Assembly: GCF_019097595.1 (NCBI RefSeq)
Contig: NC_080716.1
Span: 11,589,401-11,653,400, forward strand
From: Hemibagrus wyckioides
Taxonomy: Eukaryota; Chordata; Actinopteri; Siluriformes; Bagridae
DNA: 64,000 bases
Reading direction: 5' to 3'
This document shows, piece after piece, positions 38,048-52,000 of this stretch; position 1 is the stretch's first letter, and each line of letters opens with the position of its first letter. The notes under the pieces are model-generated. The model made no database searches and was not told where the DNA came from. It saw only the letters and a list, made by a program, of their open reading frames with translations. The translations under genes and the position numbers were made by a program.

Positions 38048-38188
38048 CGTGGGAGCCTTAACATCCTTTCTAGGGCGTTTTCCTTGACTTTCACCTATTT
38101 TCCGAATTTTAATAATTTTTTTCTCATATTTTTTGCTGGACGCGGCGGGCCTGAAAATTGTTTGCTTTCTCCTCTTTCCAGCAGCCAT
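38048..38188 (-). other. Probable plag1 first exon containing a basic 47-codon ORF
   Basis: On the minus strand an ATG at 38188 opens a frame that runs without a stop for 47 codons to a strong donor, CACG|GTAAGTTTT (exon end 38048). The product starts MAAGKRRKQ and is very rich in Lys and Arg. Position and strand suit the noncoding first exon of plag1. The ORF cannot be an N-terminal extension of PLAG1 if spliced to the exon starting near 33024, because TAA lies in frame just before the PLAG1 ATG. It would act as an upstream ORF or belong to an alternative transcript. Confidence 0.4.
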
Positions 38189-38189
38189 T

Positions 38190-38653
38190 GTGTAGACTAT
38201 GCGCTGCGGTGCAACCAAACCCGTTTGGCCACGCCCACACCGTTGCCCCGCCCTCCCCGCTCTCTGTGATTTGTGCATAACGCTGTCATTTTCATATTTC
38301 ACTGTCACCGGCCGTACCTTTCAGAAAATCAAACTTTTCGGACTCGTCGGCGATTCTGTCAATCTAAATGACTTCAGTTGATTTCTATTTAAAAACAATA
38401 GGTGGGTTAAAAGCGTCAGAGACTCCAAATTAGTGGCTGGAAGACCTGTCAGTCGACAGGGTAACCGCCGGTTTATTTTAGTTAGCACTGCAGATTGGTC
38501 AGAGCTTGCTGTCAATCACCCGAGGGGCGGGACTCTCAAGCTGTGTTGTGTTTCGTATGTCGTTCAATCTGACATGAGGGAAAGCTCCTAGGTGTCTCTG
38601 TAACTCAGAGATGTGAGGACACACTGTTATTACAGTCTGAGGTGCAATAACCG
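38190..38653. promoter_or_regulatory. Bidirectional plag1/chchd7 promoter and chchd7 exon 1
   Basis: Less than 0.5 kb of CpG-rich DNA separates the probable first exons of plag1 (-) and chchd7 (+). It contains CCCCGCCCTCCCC (Sp/KLF type) near 38242, CACGCCCAC at 38230, ATTGG at 38493 and GGGGCGGGAC at 38523. The chchd7 exon 1 ends at a strong donor, AACCG|GTGAGTAC (exon end 38653). Head-to-head PLAG1-CHCHD7 is the arrangement known in mammals. Confidence 0.65.
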
Positions 38654-39502
38654 GTGAGTACACATATAAGAACGCGTTTTTATTTGTTTAAACCATCGTG
38701 ATTTACCTGTTAGTCACTTACAGAGAGTCACCCAATATTAAACTATTCACTGTGTAAGAGCTGACACTGAGGCTAACAGGCTAACCGCTAAAGCTCATGA
38801 CACCGTTAGGGCTCTGTGCTTCTGGAAACCTGAGAATGAATGAATGAACGAACGAATTTATTTTTGCGTATAAAACCTGATAAACTTTCCTCTTAATATT
38901 TTACACCGTCGACACAAAGCCATTTGCGATTTTTATTCGTGTCAAAGGATGTTTCACGGTCAAAGCCTTAGCCTAGCCTAGCGTTTTTTCACCTGTTTAA
39001 TTGGAGGTCAGATTGAATGAAGCACCGCCTCGAGCAGCAGCACCACAGAATATCTACTGCTGTCACTTTTTACCGTGTCTTCGGTACGTTTTTGCACATG
39101 ACTGACTGAAATGTTCACGAGGTTTATTTTCATCTTCGAAAAGCAGCCAATAAAGTTCTCGACATGTCAGGGAGTTTCTTCAAGGAAACTTCTTGCTTTA
39201 ATAAAAGCCACCCCTGAAGCACCTTAAAGGTGTGATAATGATCGAATAAAACCTGGAAGATTTGTAAAACAATAAAATATGAAGTGGCTGAGAAAACAAG
39301 TTAGATATGAACTGAAGTCACTTTATGGAAAAAATTAAATAAATAACTAACACACTACACTTTACTGCGTTACACAGACAGTGCAGGACACCGTAGGTCT
39401 TTGGGGGCGGGGTTTCGTGAACATGGGAGGAGTTGGGGACGTGGTAGAAGGAGTAACGATCATTCAAATGTTGAATACTTTTATAGACCCAGGGTTAGGT
39501 TT

Positions 39503-39617
<115 letters not shown>

Positions 39618-41596
39618 ATTTTGTATATAATATGAATGTGTGGTGATGTGATTCTGGTGGTTGAGGCTGTATTTTCATTATTTCAGTGAGAAGGTATCTG
39701 TTGTGTGACGTCACAAGGGGGACGTTGCTACTGAAGATACTAAAGTGACATGAGGGATAATTGTCAGGTCTCAGTGTTGGGCAAATATATTTAAAATAAG
39801 GGCACTTCATTTCTCACGAACCATTTTTAATCATGATGTCATGTTACTGACAAGTTTTGGAGAAAGTGGGTGTCCCAGCCATACAACATATTTGTAGCAG
39901 AGATTTGGTTTGAATAGGTAGTGATTTAGGAGATGAAGATCATTGATGGTGGTGATGGAGATAAAAGCATGACATTTCTGTTTAGAATACGCTAGAAACC
40001 CTAGAAAAGCAGTAAGGCTTAATGCTGCGTTCAGCTCGAGGCAACAACTTGTAATCTGCAAACTCGACTCAGTAAAAGTCAAAGAAAACACTACCTCTCG
40101 ACTTGAAATTTCTACCTGTCAAAACGGAGTAGTCTTTAGTTTTTATGAAGTTTGCAGAATGATTGAAATGTTAAATTTATCAAATTCACTTGTTGAAGTC
40201 CCCTTGAAGTGCCTTGAAATGTGCAGCATTATCTGATGTGTGTTGACGTGGTTTCCACCCAAACAGGAAGTCAAGGCAGAGTGGCCCCTCCCCCTTTTTA
40301 AAATAGCTTTGAGTGTTTTGCTTACCTCACCGCTCCTCAGGCCAATTCATACAGACATCCAGCATCTCTAGTCACTGGCTAACATGTGAAGTTTAGAAAA
40401 CAAATGTCATGTAGGAAGATTAATTTATTTTGATCAGACGTCATTTGGTACCTACGTTAAATACTTACTCATGCTGGAGGCAGTGCCCCTAAGTGTAAAG
40501 GTTAGGAACTGCTGTCTCTGGTAACTGAAGGTAACTCACATACCCCTGTGGCGAACATTCCAAAATTGGCGAAGAAATCATTGGAGCAAATACCTCACAC
40601 TTCAGAGTGAATGAATTTAAGCTATTTCCTTCTTAACCAATGTATAGTTGGGAAAGTGAATAAAACACATGTTCGAACAGACAAAACACATTTATAACCC
40701 GAGTGTGCTGATATGATTTCTTTTCCACACAGAAACGACAACTTCAGCAAGGCGATTTTTGTAACATTGGAGGCGCGACAATAGATTCTAGAGAGCGTTT
40801 GATTGGACGGGAAATTTGATGAGAAGCTTGAGTGCTGAATAATGTTGATCTGTATTAGTGTTAGAGAGAGAGAGAAAATTCATTTTGAATGTGTAGGCTC
40901 TAAATTGTTTAGGCTAACATATTTGTACTAAAAGCCACAAAACTTCAATTTTGATTTTTTTTGTGGACTTTAAAGATGTAACATTGACTATTTAGTTGGT
41001 AGTTTGAGGAGGCCAATGTACATCTCTCATCACAAAAGTGAAAACTAATTGATTTTTTTAAAAAGGTTTATAACAAAAAAAAAAATCAACTCACAATTGC
41101 AAAATAAAACTAGAAAGATACATCAAGATCAGATATATTAATGAGAAAGATTAATATGCATTGGTGGATTTTTCCCGCCATTAAGCTGAGGAAAATATCA
41201 AGCAAGAGCAAAGCTTCTCAAGGTTACTCTGAAACATATCACATAGGATGTTAGTGGCTTTTGTTGTCTGCAGAAATACATTTTTTTTGCAGTCACTCAA
41301 ATAGAAAAACATTAAAATACAAGGTAATTTGAAAAATTCCTTCTTTATGTAAGCATGCCCATCGTTTTGATTAGTACTGTAAATTTTCTACAGACATTAG
41401 CATGTTTCACACATGATGCAAAGTTACTATGCAGTAGTAACATATGGTGTAGCGTCTGTTAGAGCTGATGGTGCTGACTAGTAGGTTTCGGGGCAGGTGT
41501 GTTTCTGCTTAGCTACTCATCACTGGAACAGTCACAGCTAATTAATCATGCTGCTGTAGAAATTGGTTTACGGCAGTGTATCACAGACAGTTACAA

Positions 41597-41690
41597 TAAT
41601 ACCTCGCAGATCCGCATCTCACGATTCGCGACTTCGGAGATCCGCGAAATTTTCATTGGAACCTAACTAATTTGCAAATCTTGCAAGAGT
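41597..41690. mobile_element. pogo/Tigger-like MITE fragment
   Basis: ACCTCGCAGATCCGCATCTC and GATTCGCGACTTCGGAGATC resemble the CpG-rich termini of pogo/Tigger-derived repeats. One end only is seen. Confidence 0.4.
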
Positions 41691-42008
41691 AACACTACAA
41701 AATAAATGTGTAGCAAATTTGCATAGGAATGATCTGCATGAAAATATCTTAAGAGAACCATTAAAATCAATATAAGTCCTTTTTTTTTCTTCTACTTTTC
41801 TTCTACCTCATTCTTTACAACAGAATTGTGTGATGCCTTCGACTCAACCGGTCAGCTGCTTACTCCTACAGCTCCAGTAGCACGTTGTTTTGCACAGCTT
41901 AGATCTAAAGTGACACTTTGTGTACAACTCTGGAAATGCATGTAAATATACTTTGACCACAACTCTTGTATTTCAGATACTTTCGGATATCACGGATGCA
42001 GCTGAAGG

Positions 42009-45000
42009 ATGAGCAGCAAGTCGGGTGCTGGAAAAGTGCGGAATGCAGACAGCAACCCCTGTATAGAGGTCAGGTTATGAGTACCAGCATGTTTCTTTGT
42101 TCTCATATCAAACTTTCAGTTCCGTATGAAACTTTCAGCCACTTCTTTTACACTCACTGTAATGTTAAATGGAAAACCAACCAAGAATCAAAACTGACTA
42201 AAGAAATGCAGCATTTTTTCTTTCTTGGTTGTTATGCACTCTCTTGTTGTAAGTTTGTTTCCTCCAGTCTGTATATTTGTGTAATTTCATAAAATTTTAC
42301 ATAAAATCTAATTTATGTATTTGCTTTTTGCTTGTTTGTTTTTTTTTCTTCCCTTCTTCTCTTCCCATCGTGTTTCCCTTCTTCTCATATGGCTCTGCTG
42401 CTTTCCAGGCTGCCGTTGTAAATACAACAGTGATGTTGCGTGACTCGTTTTTAATTAAAGATATACCGATCAGGCATAACATTATGCCCACCTGCCTAAT
42501 ATTGTGTTGGCTGCCAAAACAGCCCTGACCCATCATGCACTGTGTATTCTAATCCTTTGTATCAGAACCAGCATTAACTTCTTCAGCAGTTTGAGCAACA
42601 GTAGCTCATCTGTTGGATCAGATCACACGGGCCAGCCTTTGCCCATGACCCTGTTGCCGGTTCTCCCCTGTTCCTTCTTTGGCCAACTTTTGATAGATAC
42701 TGACCACTGCAGACCGGGAACACCCCACAAGAGCTGCAGTTTTGGAGATGCTCTGATCCAGTCGTCTAGCCATCACAATTTGGCCCTTGTCAAACTCGCT
42801 CAAATCCTTACACTTGCCCATTTTTCCTGCTTCTAACACATCAACTTTGAGGACAAAATGTTCACTTGCTGCCTAATATATCCCACCCTCTAACAGGTGC
42901 CATGATGAGATCACCAGTGTTATTCACTTCACCTGTCAGTGTTCATAATGTTATGCCTGATTAGTGTAAAAATTGCTGCAACAGTACATTTTATGCAAGG
43001 GGACATGAACATCATTCTAGGCCGATGCACAGATTAAGTCCACTAAGATGGTAGTGCATGTTATTTAATCGTTCATTGTGGTATGTAATTAAATGATTGT
43101 TACAAGGGGAAAAAAGGAATAGTAAAATGTGTTATGAATATACACTTACCATTGACTTTATTAGAAACACCTACTCATTTATGCAGTTAATCAATCAGAC
43201 AATCATGCAACAGCAGCACAGTGCATAATATCATGCAAATTCTGTCCCAAAGCTGCAGTTAATGTTCACATCAAACATCAGAATGAAGTGTGATCTCTGT
43301 GACTTTAACCACGGCATGGTTGTTGATACCAAATGGGCTGGTTTGAGGATTTCAGAAATCTCCTGGGATTTTTACACACACTTTAGACTTTAGAGTTTAC
43401 ACAGTATAAGAAACGAAAAAGCATCCAAGAGCAAGAATCTGAGTCTGTCATGGGCACAGACTCAACTAAACTGGACAGGTCAAGACTGGACCAGGTGATT
43501 TTATTTTTTTCTGCTCCTCAGTTTGTTACAATGACAGATTCAGATCCTTGTTCCTGAAAGACAGGAGTATACCCTGATGTGGTGGTCTTCCATCCACCTC
43601 AAGACCTCAAGGTTTCGTGTTTTGTGTGTACATATAGGCTTTTATTCTCACCACATTTGGAAAGAATGATTATATGAGGTACTTTGTCCTTTCTGGCAGT
43701 TCAAAGCAATCTGATCATTTTTTTTCTCTGACCTCTCTCATCAACAATGTGTTTCCACCCAAAAAACTCATTCTTCTTGTACCAGAAATAGGAAAAAAAG
43801 AAATAGCCTTTTTTTGTCACATATACATTACTGCACAGTGAAATTCTTTCTTCGCATATCCCATCCTTTGGAGGTTGGGGTCGGAGCGCAGGGTCAGCCA
43901 TGATACAGTGCCCCTGGAGCAGAGAGGGTTAAGGGCCTTGCTCAAGGGCCCAACAGTGGCAACTTGGCAGTTGAACCTTGAACCTTGAACCTCCGATCTT
44001 CCGGTCAACGACCCAGAGCCTTAAGTTAAAGTCGTAGAGATCACACTTTTCCTTTATTCTGGTGTTTCATCTGAACATTAACTCAAGCTCATGACCTGTA
44101 TTTGCATGATTTTACACACACATGTATATGAGCAGATGCGTATATTTGTAGTAATTGAGCACAATATTGCATCCATACAAGATTACATACCTGCCCTCAT
44201 ATATACTGTAACCTCTAATTATAACGAACTATTACTAATTAATTGCTTAAGATGTACTGTTTCTTTCTTTTATTTAATCTCTGTTCATTCGGTGGTCACT
44301 TTTACCAAGGCTGCTTAAATGTAAAGCAGAAAACAATCTAAGCTACTTATTTGTTAAGGGAGTTCACATTAATATGTGAGCTACAAAGCTCCTTCCTCTC
44401 AGACTGAACACACACTCAACAAGAGTTGATGTACTCATGAACGTTAAACACACAAACACTCAGTCACGATTTGTTGATGTTGATACTTCTTGCACAGATT
44501 ATATGAATTCCCCATCCCATAACAAGTATTACTGTTACTTCATCTCTGTGTAGGAGAGTGATGGATCCCAAAAGTGTCTGGAAGCATATAACTATGATAA
44601 GAACATGTGCTCTGCATACTTCCTGAAGTATAAGAACTGCAGGAAGTACTGGGTGAGTGTTTTATCTCCAGCTATTACCAGTTTACACTATGTCAAGTGG
44701 TTCACACCAAAATAAATCAGTTTAGTGACCAGTAACACATCAGCAGCTACTCATAAATGAGTTCATTTATGTGAAAAGTACATTCTGAATTGACATCATA
44801 TCACTGAATAATCATTAAAGCTTATCAAATTATGGATCTACCATATATGACTGCATAAGTGCTGTGCATAATTATTCGCCCTTGGAATTGAGATTGTCAT
44901 AAATCTACCCAAAAAAAATCCCACGTTATTAAAGTGCGGAAAACAGTGAAGTTTGCTTTATTCTTTCAAACCAACAGACTCCTCACATTCAGTAGTTTTA

Positions 45001-47188
45001 TGTACTCTTCCTTCTTTGAAATAGTATGGTGTTCTTGTTCCTGGCAGTATTGTGTACATCAGGGTTCCTCACATCTTGCCCTGGAGAGCCAATGCACTAC
45101 AGAGTTTAGCTCCAACTCCTTTACCTGTGATTTTCTAATGATCCTGAAGAAGGCTCAGGTGTGTTTGATTGAGGTTAGCACTAAACTCTGCAGCAAAGTG
45201 GATCTCGTGGGCCAGATTTGAGGATCCCTGGTCTACATTCATCAGTACAGTGAGACAGAAACTTGTCTTTTAGGGGTTTCTTTTGACACCACGTCATAGT
45301 ACGGGTCTCCTGTAAAATTTAAGTCATTTCAAGAAATAAACGATGAAATATTTTGAACACTGAATGCTGTATCCCATTGTGTACGGAGTAGAAAAGGAGG
45401 ATGATGGTTAGTGAGCATATATACTACCACTCAAAAGTTTGGGATCACTTGCATATTTCAGCTTGATTTCAGAAACGGAGGAAGAGTCCATCGGCCAGTG
45501 TGGGAAATGCTCCATGAAGCATGGGGTGAAATCTCATCAGGTTATCTTGAACAATTGACAGCTAGAATGCCCAGGCTGTAATTGCTACAAAAGGTGTTTT
45601 TTTTTTTGTTTTTTTTTTTTGATGAAGGCATAGTTTAAAGAAAACATTCATCATTTCCATCAAAATCATTATTTCTAACTCTGACATGTCAGCATGTCCT
45701 GTTCTTTTGCTATATTTTCTCTTCAGACTAATTTCGTGTGTGTTTCCTTGGAAAACAATAAAATTTTTGAGTGATCCCAAACTTTTGAGCGGTAGTATAC
45801 TTCGCGAACATTTAACTCCATGCAAAGCTCTGAAGCAGACATTTTACACCATATCATCTCGTTGAAGCAGCTATGTGGGCTAATGTGAGATACAGCATTT
45901 GTTCGGGTGTTCGTTTCTATTAATAAACATTTGCTTGCATCAGTACATGTGTATGTGCGGTATGATATAGCACAGAATCTAAAGCCATCTTGCTAGAAGG
46001 GTCTTTGCTAATATTCTTACACATCTGATGATGTCAGGGGTATTCATCTTCACGAGCTCTTATAAACACTGACTGTAAAATACCACCACTGACTGCAAAA
46101 TACCACCATTAGTGAAAGAACCATAGGAGCACTACAAAAGAACAAGGAAGTGTTTGGAAGTGCAATGAGCCTGTTATGGTTCACTTTAAGGATGGTTTGA
46201 CTTTAGCACACAAAATCTACAATCTTTTGGAGGCTACATTAAAGGACTGGTTCCGGTCTGCAGGCCATATATCTGACATGTCTGCACTCAAGTATTACTC
46301 ATTCGTGAGGTAATGGAGAATAGCTTGCTAATGCTTTCTCAGTTTAAAATGGTTCTCTCAGAATCAAGGAGATTTTGCAAATAGTTATATTTAATTGTCA
46401 ATTTGTTTATTGGTTAGGCTGTTACTTTTAATTATTACTAAAACTTATTACTTACTATTATTATTATTAAAGCTAATAATAAGGTGGTTTAAAATGATAG
46501 AAAGAACCATATTAATACCGTATACAGTACAGTGAGTTTGGGAAGTATTCAGACCCCTGCGTTCTTTTGTCTTTGTTTTGTTTTGTTTTGTGCTATGGAT
46601 TTAATTTTAAATACATTTTTTGGCCCTCAGTCTACAAATAATAGCCCATAAGGAGAAAGTAAAAACAAGCCTTTAGATTTCTTTTGCAAATCTATTTTTA
46701 AAAATATATATATATAAATAAAAATAAATGAGATATGTATTTAAATGAAAATGTTTGGCAATATCTTAAAATATTTTTTTTGAAAACTTCCTTAAACGTT
46801 TTTGCTTTGTCATTATGAATAATTGTATGTGGAAAAAAAGAAGAAGGAAAAAAATGTAATACTGTTTGAACCTACTGTAGTTCCCATTGAAGAGAGAAAT
46901 AAAGTTTCAGATAAATGAACACATTTAAGGTATAAAGTACGTAAAATGTCTTACTGACTTCAAAACTCCTGCAAAAAGTCCACTGTACATTTGACATTTT
47001 CTTAAAAACCATTTATTTATTTATTTTTGTCCTATACAACATGTCTGTCTGTATGTTAAACTGCACAATTGTTTCCCTCTCAGCATGCTGTGATGCTACA
47101 ACGCAGGCGTGAAGGAGTAAAGCCCGATATGCCTACAGCTAGAGAGAGGGAAGAAATGCTAGCTTCTCTGGGAGGGAAGCCCTACTGA
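42009..47188 (+). CDS. chchd7: CHCHD7, twin CX9C protein
   Basis: Small protein imported into the mitochondrial intermembrane space by MIA40. Coding exons: 42009-42068, 44554-44652, 47084-47188, giving 87 residues (human 85). Twin CX9C motifs are clear: [11 protein letters not shown] spans the first exon junction and [11 protein letters not shown] lies in the second exon. The end has MQRRR-type [15 protein letters not shown] and GGKPY, as in the family. ATG 42009 has A at -3. An out-of-frame ATG at 41995, in a weaker context, lies 14 bases upstream in the same exon (which starts at 41977). Exon 1 is noncoding and ends at 38653, shared with the divergent plag1 promoter. AATAAA at 47526-47531. 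Intron 1 donor is consensus; the donor after the first coding exon is GTCAGG, weaker than usual. Confidence 0.93.
42463..42968 (-). mobile_element. Tc1-like family A, deletion derivative, copy 2
   Basis: Termini ACCGATCAGGCATAACATTA (left) and AATGTTATGCCTGATTAGTG (right). The minus strand encodes only the helix-turn-helix part (42839-42618; [15 protein letters not shown]), joined directly to the last bases of the element. The catalytic domain is gone. The same deletion is seen at 52874 and 58345. Confidence 0.85.
43141..43760. mobile_element. Tc1-type nonautonomous element, related to 22068
   Basis: The left end ACACTTACCATTGACTTTATTAGAA and the leader that follows (CAATCAGACAATCATGCAAC, CAGCACAGTGCATAATATCATG) parallel the start of the 22068 element. 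The interior is decayed. It lies in chchd7 intron 2. Confidence 0.6.
43810..44025. mobile_element. SINE-like dispersed repeat
   Basis: CACTGCACAGTGAAATTCTT-type start, then GGGTCAGCCATGATACAGTG, CCCTGGAGCAGAGAGGGTTA, GGGCCTTGCTCAAGGGCCCA and CCGGTCAACGACCCAGAGCC. This module is a high-copy fish repeat. A piece also occurs inverted at 14070-14140. Confidence 0.6.
45058..45235. mobile_element. Short MITE in chchd7 intron 3
   Basis: The ends mirror each other: ATCAGGGTTCCTCACATCTTG and GGCCAGATTTGAGGATCCCTGGT. There is no coding content. Confidence 0.55.
45418..45800. mobile_element. MITE with near-perfect inverted ends
   Basis: TACTACCACTCAAAAGTTTG followed by GGATCACT at 45421 is inverted against AGTGATCCCAAACTTTTGAG and CGGTAGTA near 45770-45798. 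It is a Tc1-derived nonautonomous repeat in chchd7 intron 3. Confidence 0.8.
46530..46900. mobile_element. Truncated Tc1-type terminus
   Basis: ACAGTGAGTTTGGGAAGTATTCAGACCCC-type start near 46526 is a known fish Tc1 end. What follows is A/T-rich decay. Confidence 0.45.
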
Positions 47189-49023
47189 CTTTTAATAGCA
47201 GAACACTGACTGTGCCTTTCTGAGGTGAAGAGTGTGTGTGGATGAGTGCATCCTTCTAATAGGAAGCCTTAAAAACTTTATTTACACTTCAGCCCAGTGG
47301 GCAGGGGTGTGTGTGTGTGTGGTGTGTCAGTGTGTGGGTCTGTGTGCATGCTTGTGTGGGCATTTGTGTGCACATACCTGTATGAAGTTGTTTGTGTGTG
47401 ATGATGAGTTTCCATGATGAGTTTTTAACACATGCTAGTTAATCTTTCTGTGAATCTGACAGATACACATGTAAATCATAGACAGTTCTGATACGAGTAT
47501 TCAATATGAATATTCTCAAGAGTCTAATAAATAATGAAAAAAATCAAATCGCTATTGTTTCTTTCTTTCTTTCTTTTTTTTACTTCTGTATAAATTGTAA
47601 GGGTTTATTTTTCCAGATGCAAAAATGTCCATGAAATGAGTGTGCTGTGTATAGGAGTGCATTTCCTTCAGTGGCCTCATGAGGGTGATAGGATCCTACA
47701 GTGTTTACTGTATATTAGTGGCTGACGAAATGGTTCAAGTAGGTTCATCCTATGGACTGTGATTTCATGGTTTTCAGATTAACAGTCCTGATTACAGATG
47801 CCTCTGTGACCTTTTTGTAGTAAGCATTGAGAACAGCCAACGTGTTACTAATGTGACAAGCTGTTGCGTTGTATGCAACATGTTTGTCATCTCCCACCCG
47901 AGTCACGACTCCTTATGAATAATGTGCTAGTGGGATTCAGGCTTTATGATGATGTAAGCGGCATATATATTGCATATAAAATGGAACAAACTACGTTGAA
48001 GTCATTTTCCATCAAACGAGCTCCTGTGCCTGCTGGTTCAGACTCCAGGCAATCGTAGAACCCCCTGCCTCTAAATGTGCTACTGAACCATACATGAGCA
48101 ATCCATTGACATTATTACTCTTAAATAGAAATAGGTTATCATGAACAAATAAAAATAATAGTATGTTATTATTTTAATGGTGGATAAAGGGTGATTTGAT
48201 TGCACCACTCTGTGTTCACCATTATTGTTAGCGCAGTAATCATCTGTACAGAGTAAGTGTTCCCCGAAGGCGTGCAATCTATCTCAAGGATGAATGGTTA
48301 TGAAATGCAGGGCTTAGCACAGTTGTTCATCAGGCTCAGTGAAACTGGCAAATGACATTTTCATACCAGGGAGATGAAGACAGAATTATACTTCTCAAAA
48401 TCAGCTGCTTTCACGGGTCTGTGAGTGTAATAAAGAATCCGATCCAGGAAGAATTGAATGTAGAACAAGCAGATTTGCATGCCTGTTAAAGAGGCTTGCT
48501 ATAAACCCGAAGAACAAACAAAAGCACAATAAAGACACAAGCGCTCGAGTGTATAAATCAACATGTTAACATAATCTGTGGTTTATAAGCTTTATTCGGT
48601 TTCATATCGGATTTCATAGCCTGTGTTGGTTTAACACCAGCTTCCTCAATACATTTTGGTTAAGAAATTAAAAAAAATATTCAAGTGAGCCACAGAAACT
48701 ATTCAGTCAAGGCACATTTCTGCATCCTTGTCCTTCATTGGAGGTATTTCGTGATACAAGACATGACACATTTACAACCGATATGTGTTAAACACATGTA
48801 CACATACATTACTATTATTACATTGTTATTATACTGGCACATTACATGTACTGTCCAGATTAAGTGCCTTTTCAGTGGTCATGGCACATTGCCAATAGTA
48901 GTTTGCATTGCCATTTTTGCATAAAATCTTGATTGCTTTATTCTTCTCAATGCAGCTTCACTCTAATGTCACTGAAAGCATGATCCCGAAGCTCTAAGGA
49001 TGGGGTTAGTTTCTGCTCGGACG
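47189..49023. other. 3' UTR of chchd7 and intergenic DNA before the sdr16c5 end
   Basis: The chchd7 3' UTR probably runs to AATAAA 47526-47531. After that no gene, repeat array or clear transposon is seen. chchd7 and sdr16c5 are convergent here. Confidence 0.5.
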
Positions 49024-52000
49024 TCAATCGCTTTTCTTGCCGTGCCCTTTGAACTTAGCCATAAAGTCAAATGCTCCCAAATATTTACCAAGCAGCACTC
49101 CTAATTTAACGGGCAATATGCTGAAAGAAATATAAAAAAAAGAAGAAATGCGAAACATTATTGTCCATCTGAATAACAAGGAGAAACAAACCAAAAGTAA
49201 ATCGGTAGAGAAACCGAATGGAAGTGTGACATTTGGACCAGTTCATGCAGTAGGCAAATAGCCGCATATGAACATTTTTAACTCGCATAGGAACCTGTGT
49301 AAAATTAAAAGAGCCAACAAGACAGGAAAGGCTGTCTAGATAATTAGACAGTTTGTTATATTGGATGAAAGAGTTCAGAGCATAGAGTAGAAACAGATAC
49401 AGTAATAGCAGTAATCATGTAAATCACTCGGATTCTAAGAAAAAGCAGGTACTGTTATCGCAGTGCTGTGGATTGTACGGTATTTCTAACGCATTATAAA
49501 ATATAAAACAGTATTTGCATTTTAAAGCAGAGACCTGTGAGTGAAATATTCCTGTTTTCATTTATATAAGCACTGAAACTGAGCTTATGACTTGTCAGAT
49601 GCAAAAAGGAGATGTATCGACGTGTCCACTGTCTCGAGTCTATCCGTGTTGCAAAACCCTCAACTGCTCTTCTAAATTTAAATGATTTCACATGATCTGT
49701 AATCACATGATCTGATCCTTTATTATACTAGCTTTAATGATCTGGTAGTGCCAGAAAGATAAAGCAGCAGATCAACATTATATGGTGCAGTAATGCTTTG
49801 TAAACATTTGTAAGATACTAGAGAATTGAGAACGATTCATTAACCCTTAGCAATTAATAATAAGCAAAAAATCCTTAGTGATACCAGAATCAAATCCTGC
49901 ACCCTATTCTGGTGCATTTTTCTTGCAGTATTTTGGGGTTTTTGCATGCCAACTGCTGATCTAAAAGTGAACCCCATTACCAAACAGACATAGTATAATC
50001 AAACACTCCTACATGCACACACACACAAACGTGAACAACAATTCAGCAGAAACCTGGCAAAAGATCAGTCAGACATGTAAGAGGTGTATCCATTATGGCA
50101 TCATAGACTGGTCTCGCTAATTAAAATCTTAAATGATGGCACAATTATGCTAGAGTTCAAAGAGATTTGAGCATAAGCAGCAGAGAGAGATTATGTGTGT
50201 GTACACAAGGGCTCACGTGTGCACACACATACACGTAGTGTACAGACAAACAGAAAACTGCATACACTATATGAGTACTGAGTACACACAGTGAACACAG
50301 CAGTGCAACATGATTCCTGGAATGACTTAAAATGTCTTAAAAAAGCTTAAATGTGACTCACCTCTTTAGAGCGATTGAAATGTAGATGCTACGAGGCAGA
50401 TACAGATAGACCTGATCTCTCCGGACAGCATCCACAATCTTTCTACACACGTACTCCGGCTCCAAAATGGGCATGATTCTCGGCCACCTACAAAAAATAC
50501 ATAAACCATTAGGAGACGTTTTAATCCATTAACTTGCAGTATGTGCAGAATAATTAGGATAAGTACTTCACCATATCTTAGCTCTTGAAATGGCATTTCC
50601 TCACAGACAAGATCTCCTTGACTTTTAATTGTCTTGCACATTAAGACTGGCTATCTTACAGCAAGCTGTAGTCTAATGCATAGTCATTGCCATTTCAGGC
50701 ATAATAGTTTTCTTGATGATTTTTGTAAAGAGTTGTCTCATACAAAGTGGTAGTCTATTAGATATACATTATATTGCCAAAGGTTTTGGGACACCCCTCC
50801 AAACCTTTGAATTCAGGGGTTGGGCTTGGTCCCTTTGTTCCAGTGAAAGGAACTCTTACTGCTTTAGCATACCAAGACATTTTGCACAGTTTCATTGGTC
50901 AGACATTGGTCAATTTGGGGATGGCCCCTTCCTGTTCCAACATGACTGTACACCAGTGCACAAAGCAAGGTCCATATAGACATGGATGAGCGAGTTTGGT
51001 GTGGAGGAACTTGACTGGTCTGCACAGATCAACTTTTGGGATGAATGAGCGGAGACTCTGAGCCAAGTTGGGAGCATGAAATTGTCCATAATGTCTTGGT
51101 ATGCTGAAGCATTAAGAGTTCCTTTCACTGGATCTTAGTGGCCAAGCGCAACCCCTGAAAAACAACCCCTGAATTCAATGATTTGGAGGGGTGTCCCAAA
51201 ACTAGGCTATGGCAGGATGAAATGAAGATTTCTTATCTAGTGATTCGTCTTTGTGGCCCAATAGCTATGTTCATCTCTTACATTAACTTAGGTTTCCCTG
51301 ATGACTCTTTTTTTGTTGGAAAAAGAATCTAATAAAGAGGTTATCCCGCAGCAGTATACCATCTGTATACACAGTGGAATATACTGTGGTTTAATGAATA
51401 TATCTACTGGGTGTATGAAAATTAATATGAGCAGCCACAATGTAGCTTGATCTTCTAACATGCAGGGTCATATGCACCATCAACAAATGAAAATTTCTGG
51501 AATATGGGAAATGTGGGAAATATGGGAAATGTTATCTAATGCTCTTTTGATGACATTGCTAAAACTCAAATCGAAGATTACTGATTTTTTTTTTTTTTTT
51601 ATCATTTCTTGCTATATTTCATGATATAGCAATATCAAGCTTGAAATGAATAAGGCTTAGGTAAATTGTGATCTTATAATAGGAAACTTCAGATAGATCT
51701 GGACATATTCTGAATATATTTTTATATATTAGATATTTTTACTTGCTTGCATTTGTGCAATGATCACCCCTAATGCTAGAACACTCACTTACATATACAA
51801 CATCTATCAAACACACACTGATCATTCAAATAAAAACCTAATATCTCAGACCTTAAACTGGGCTAGTAACACAATATGCCCCTAGCGCTCCTGTGTCCTT
51901 GATCTGTCGGTTTTAAAAATCTGCATAACAATGCCTGAAGATAAGCCCAAATGAAATACTAAAATATGTCAAACTTCTCCTGTTTGTGTATTAGCAAGCA

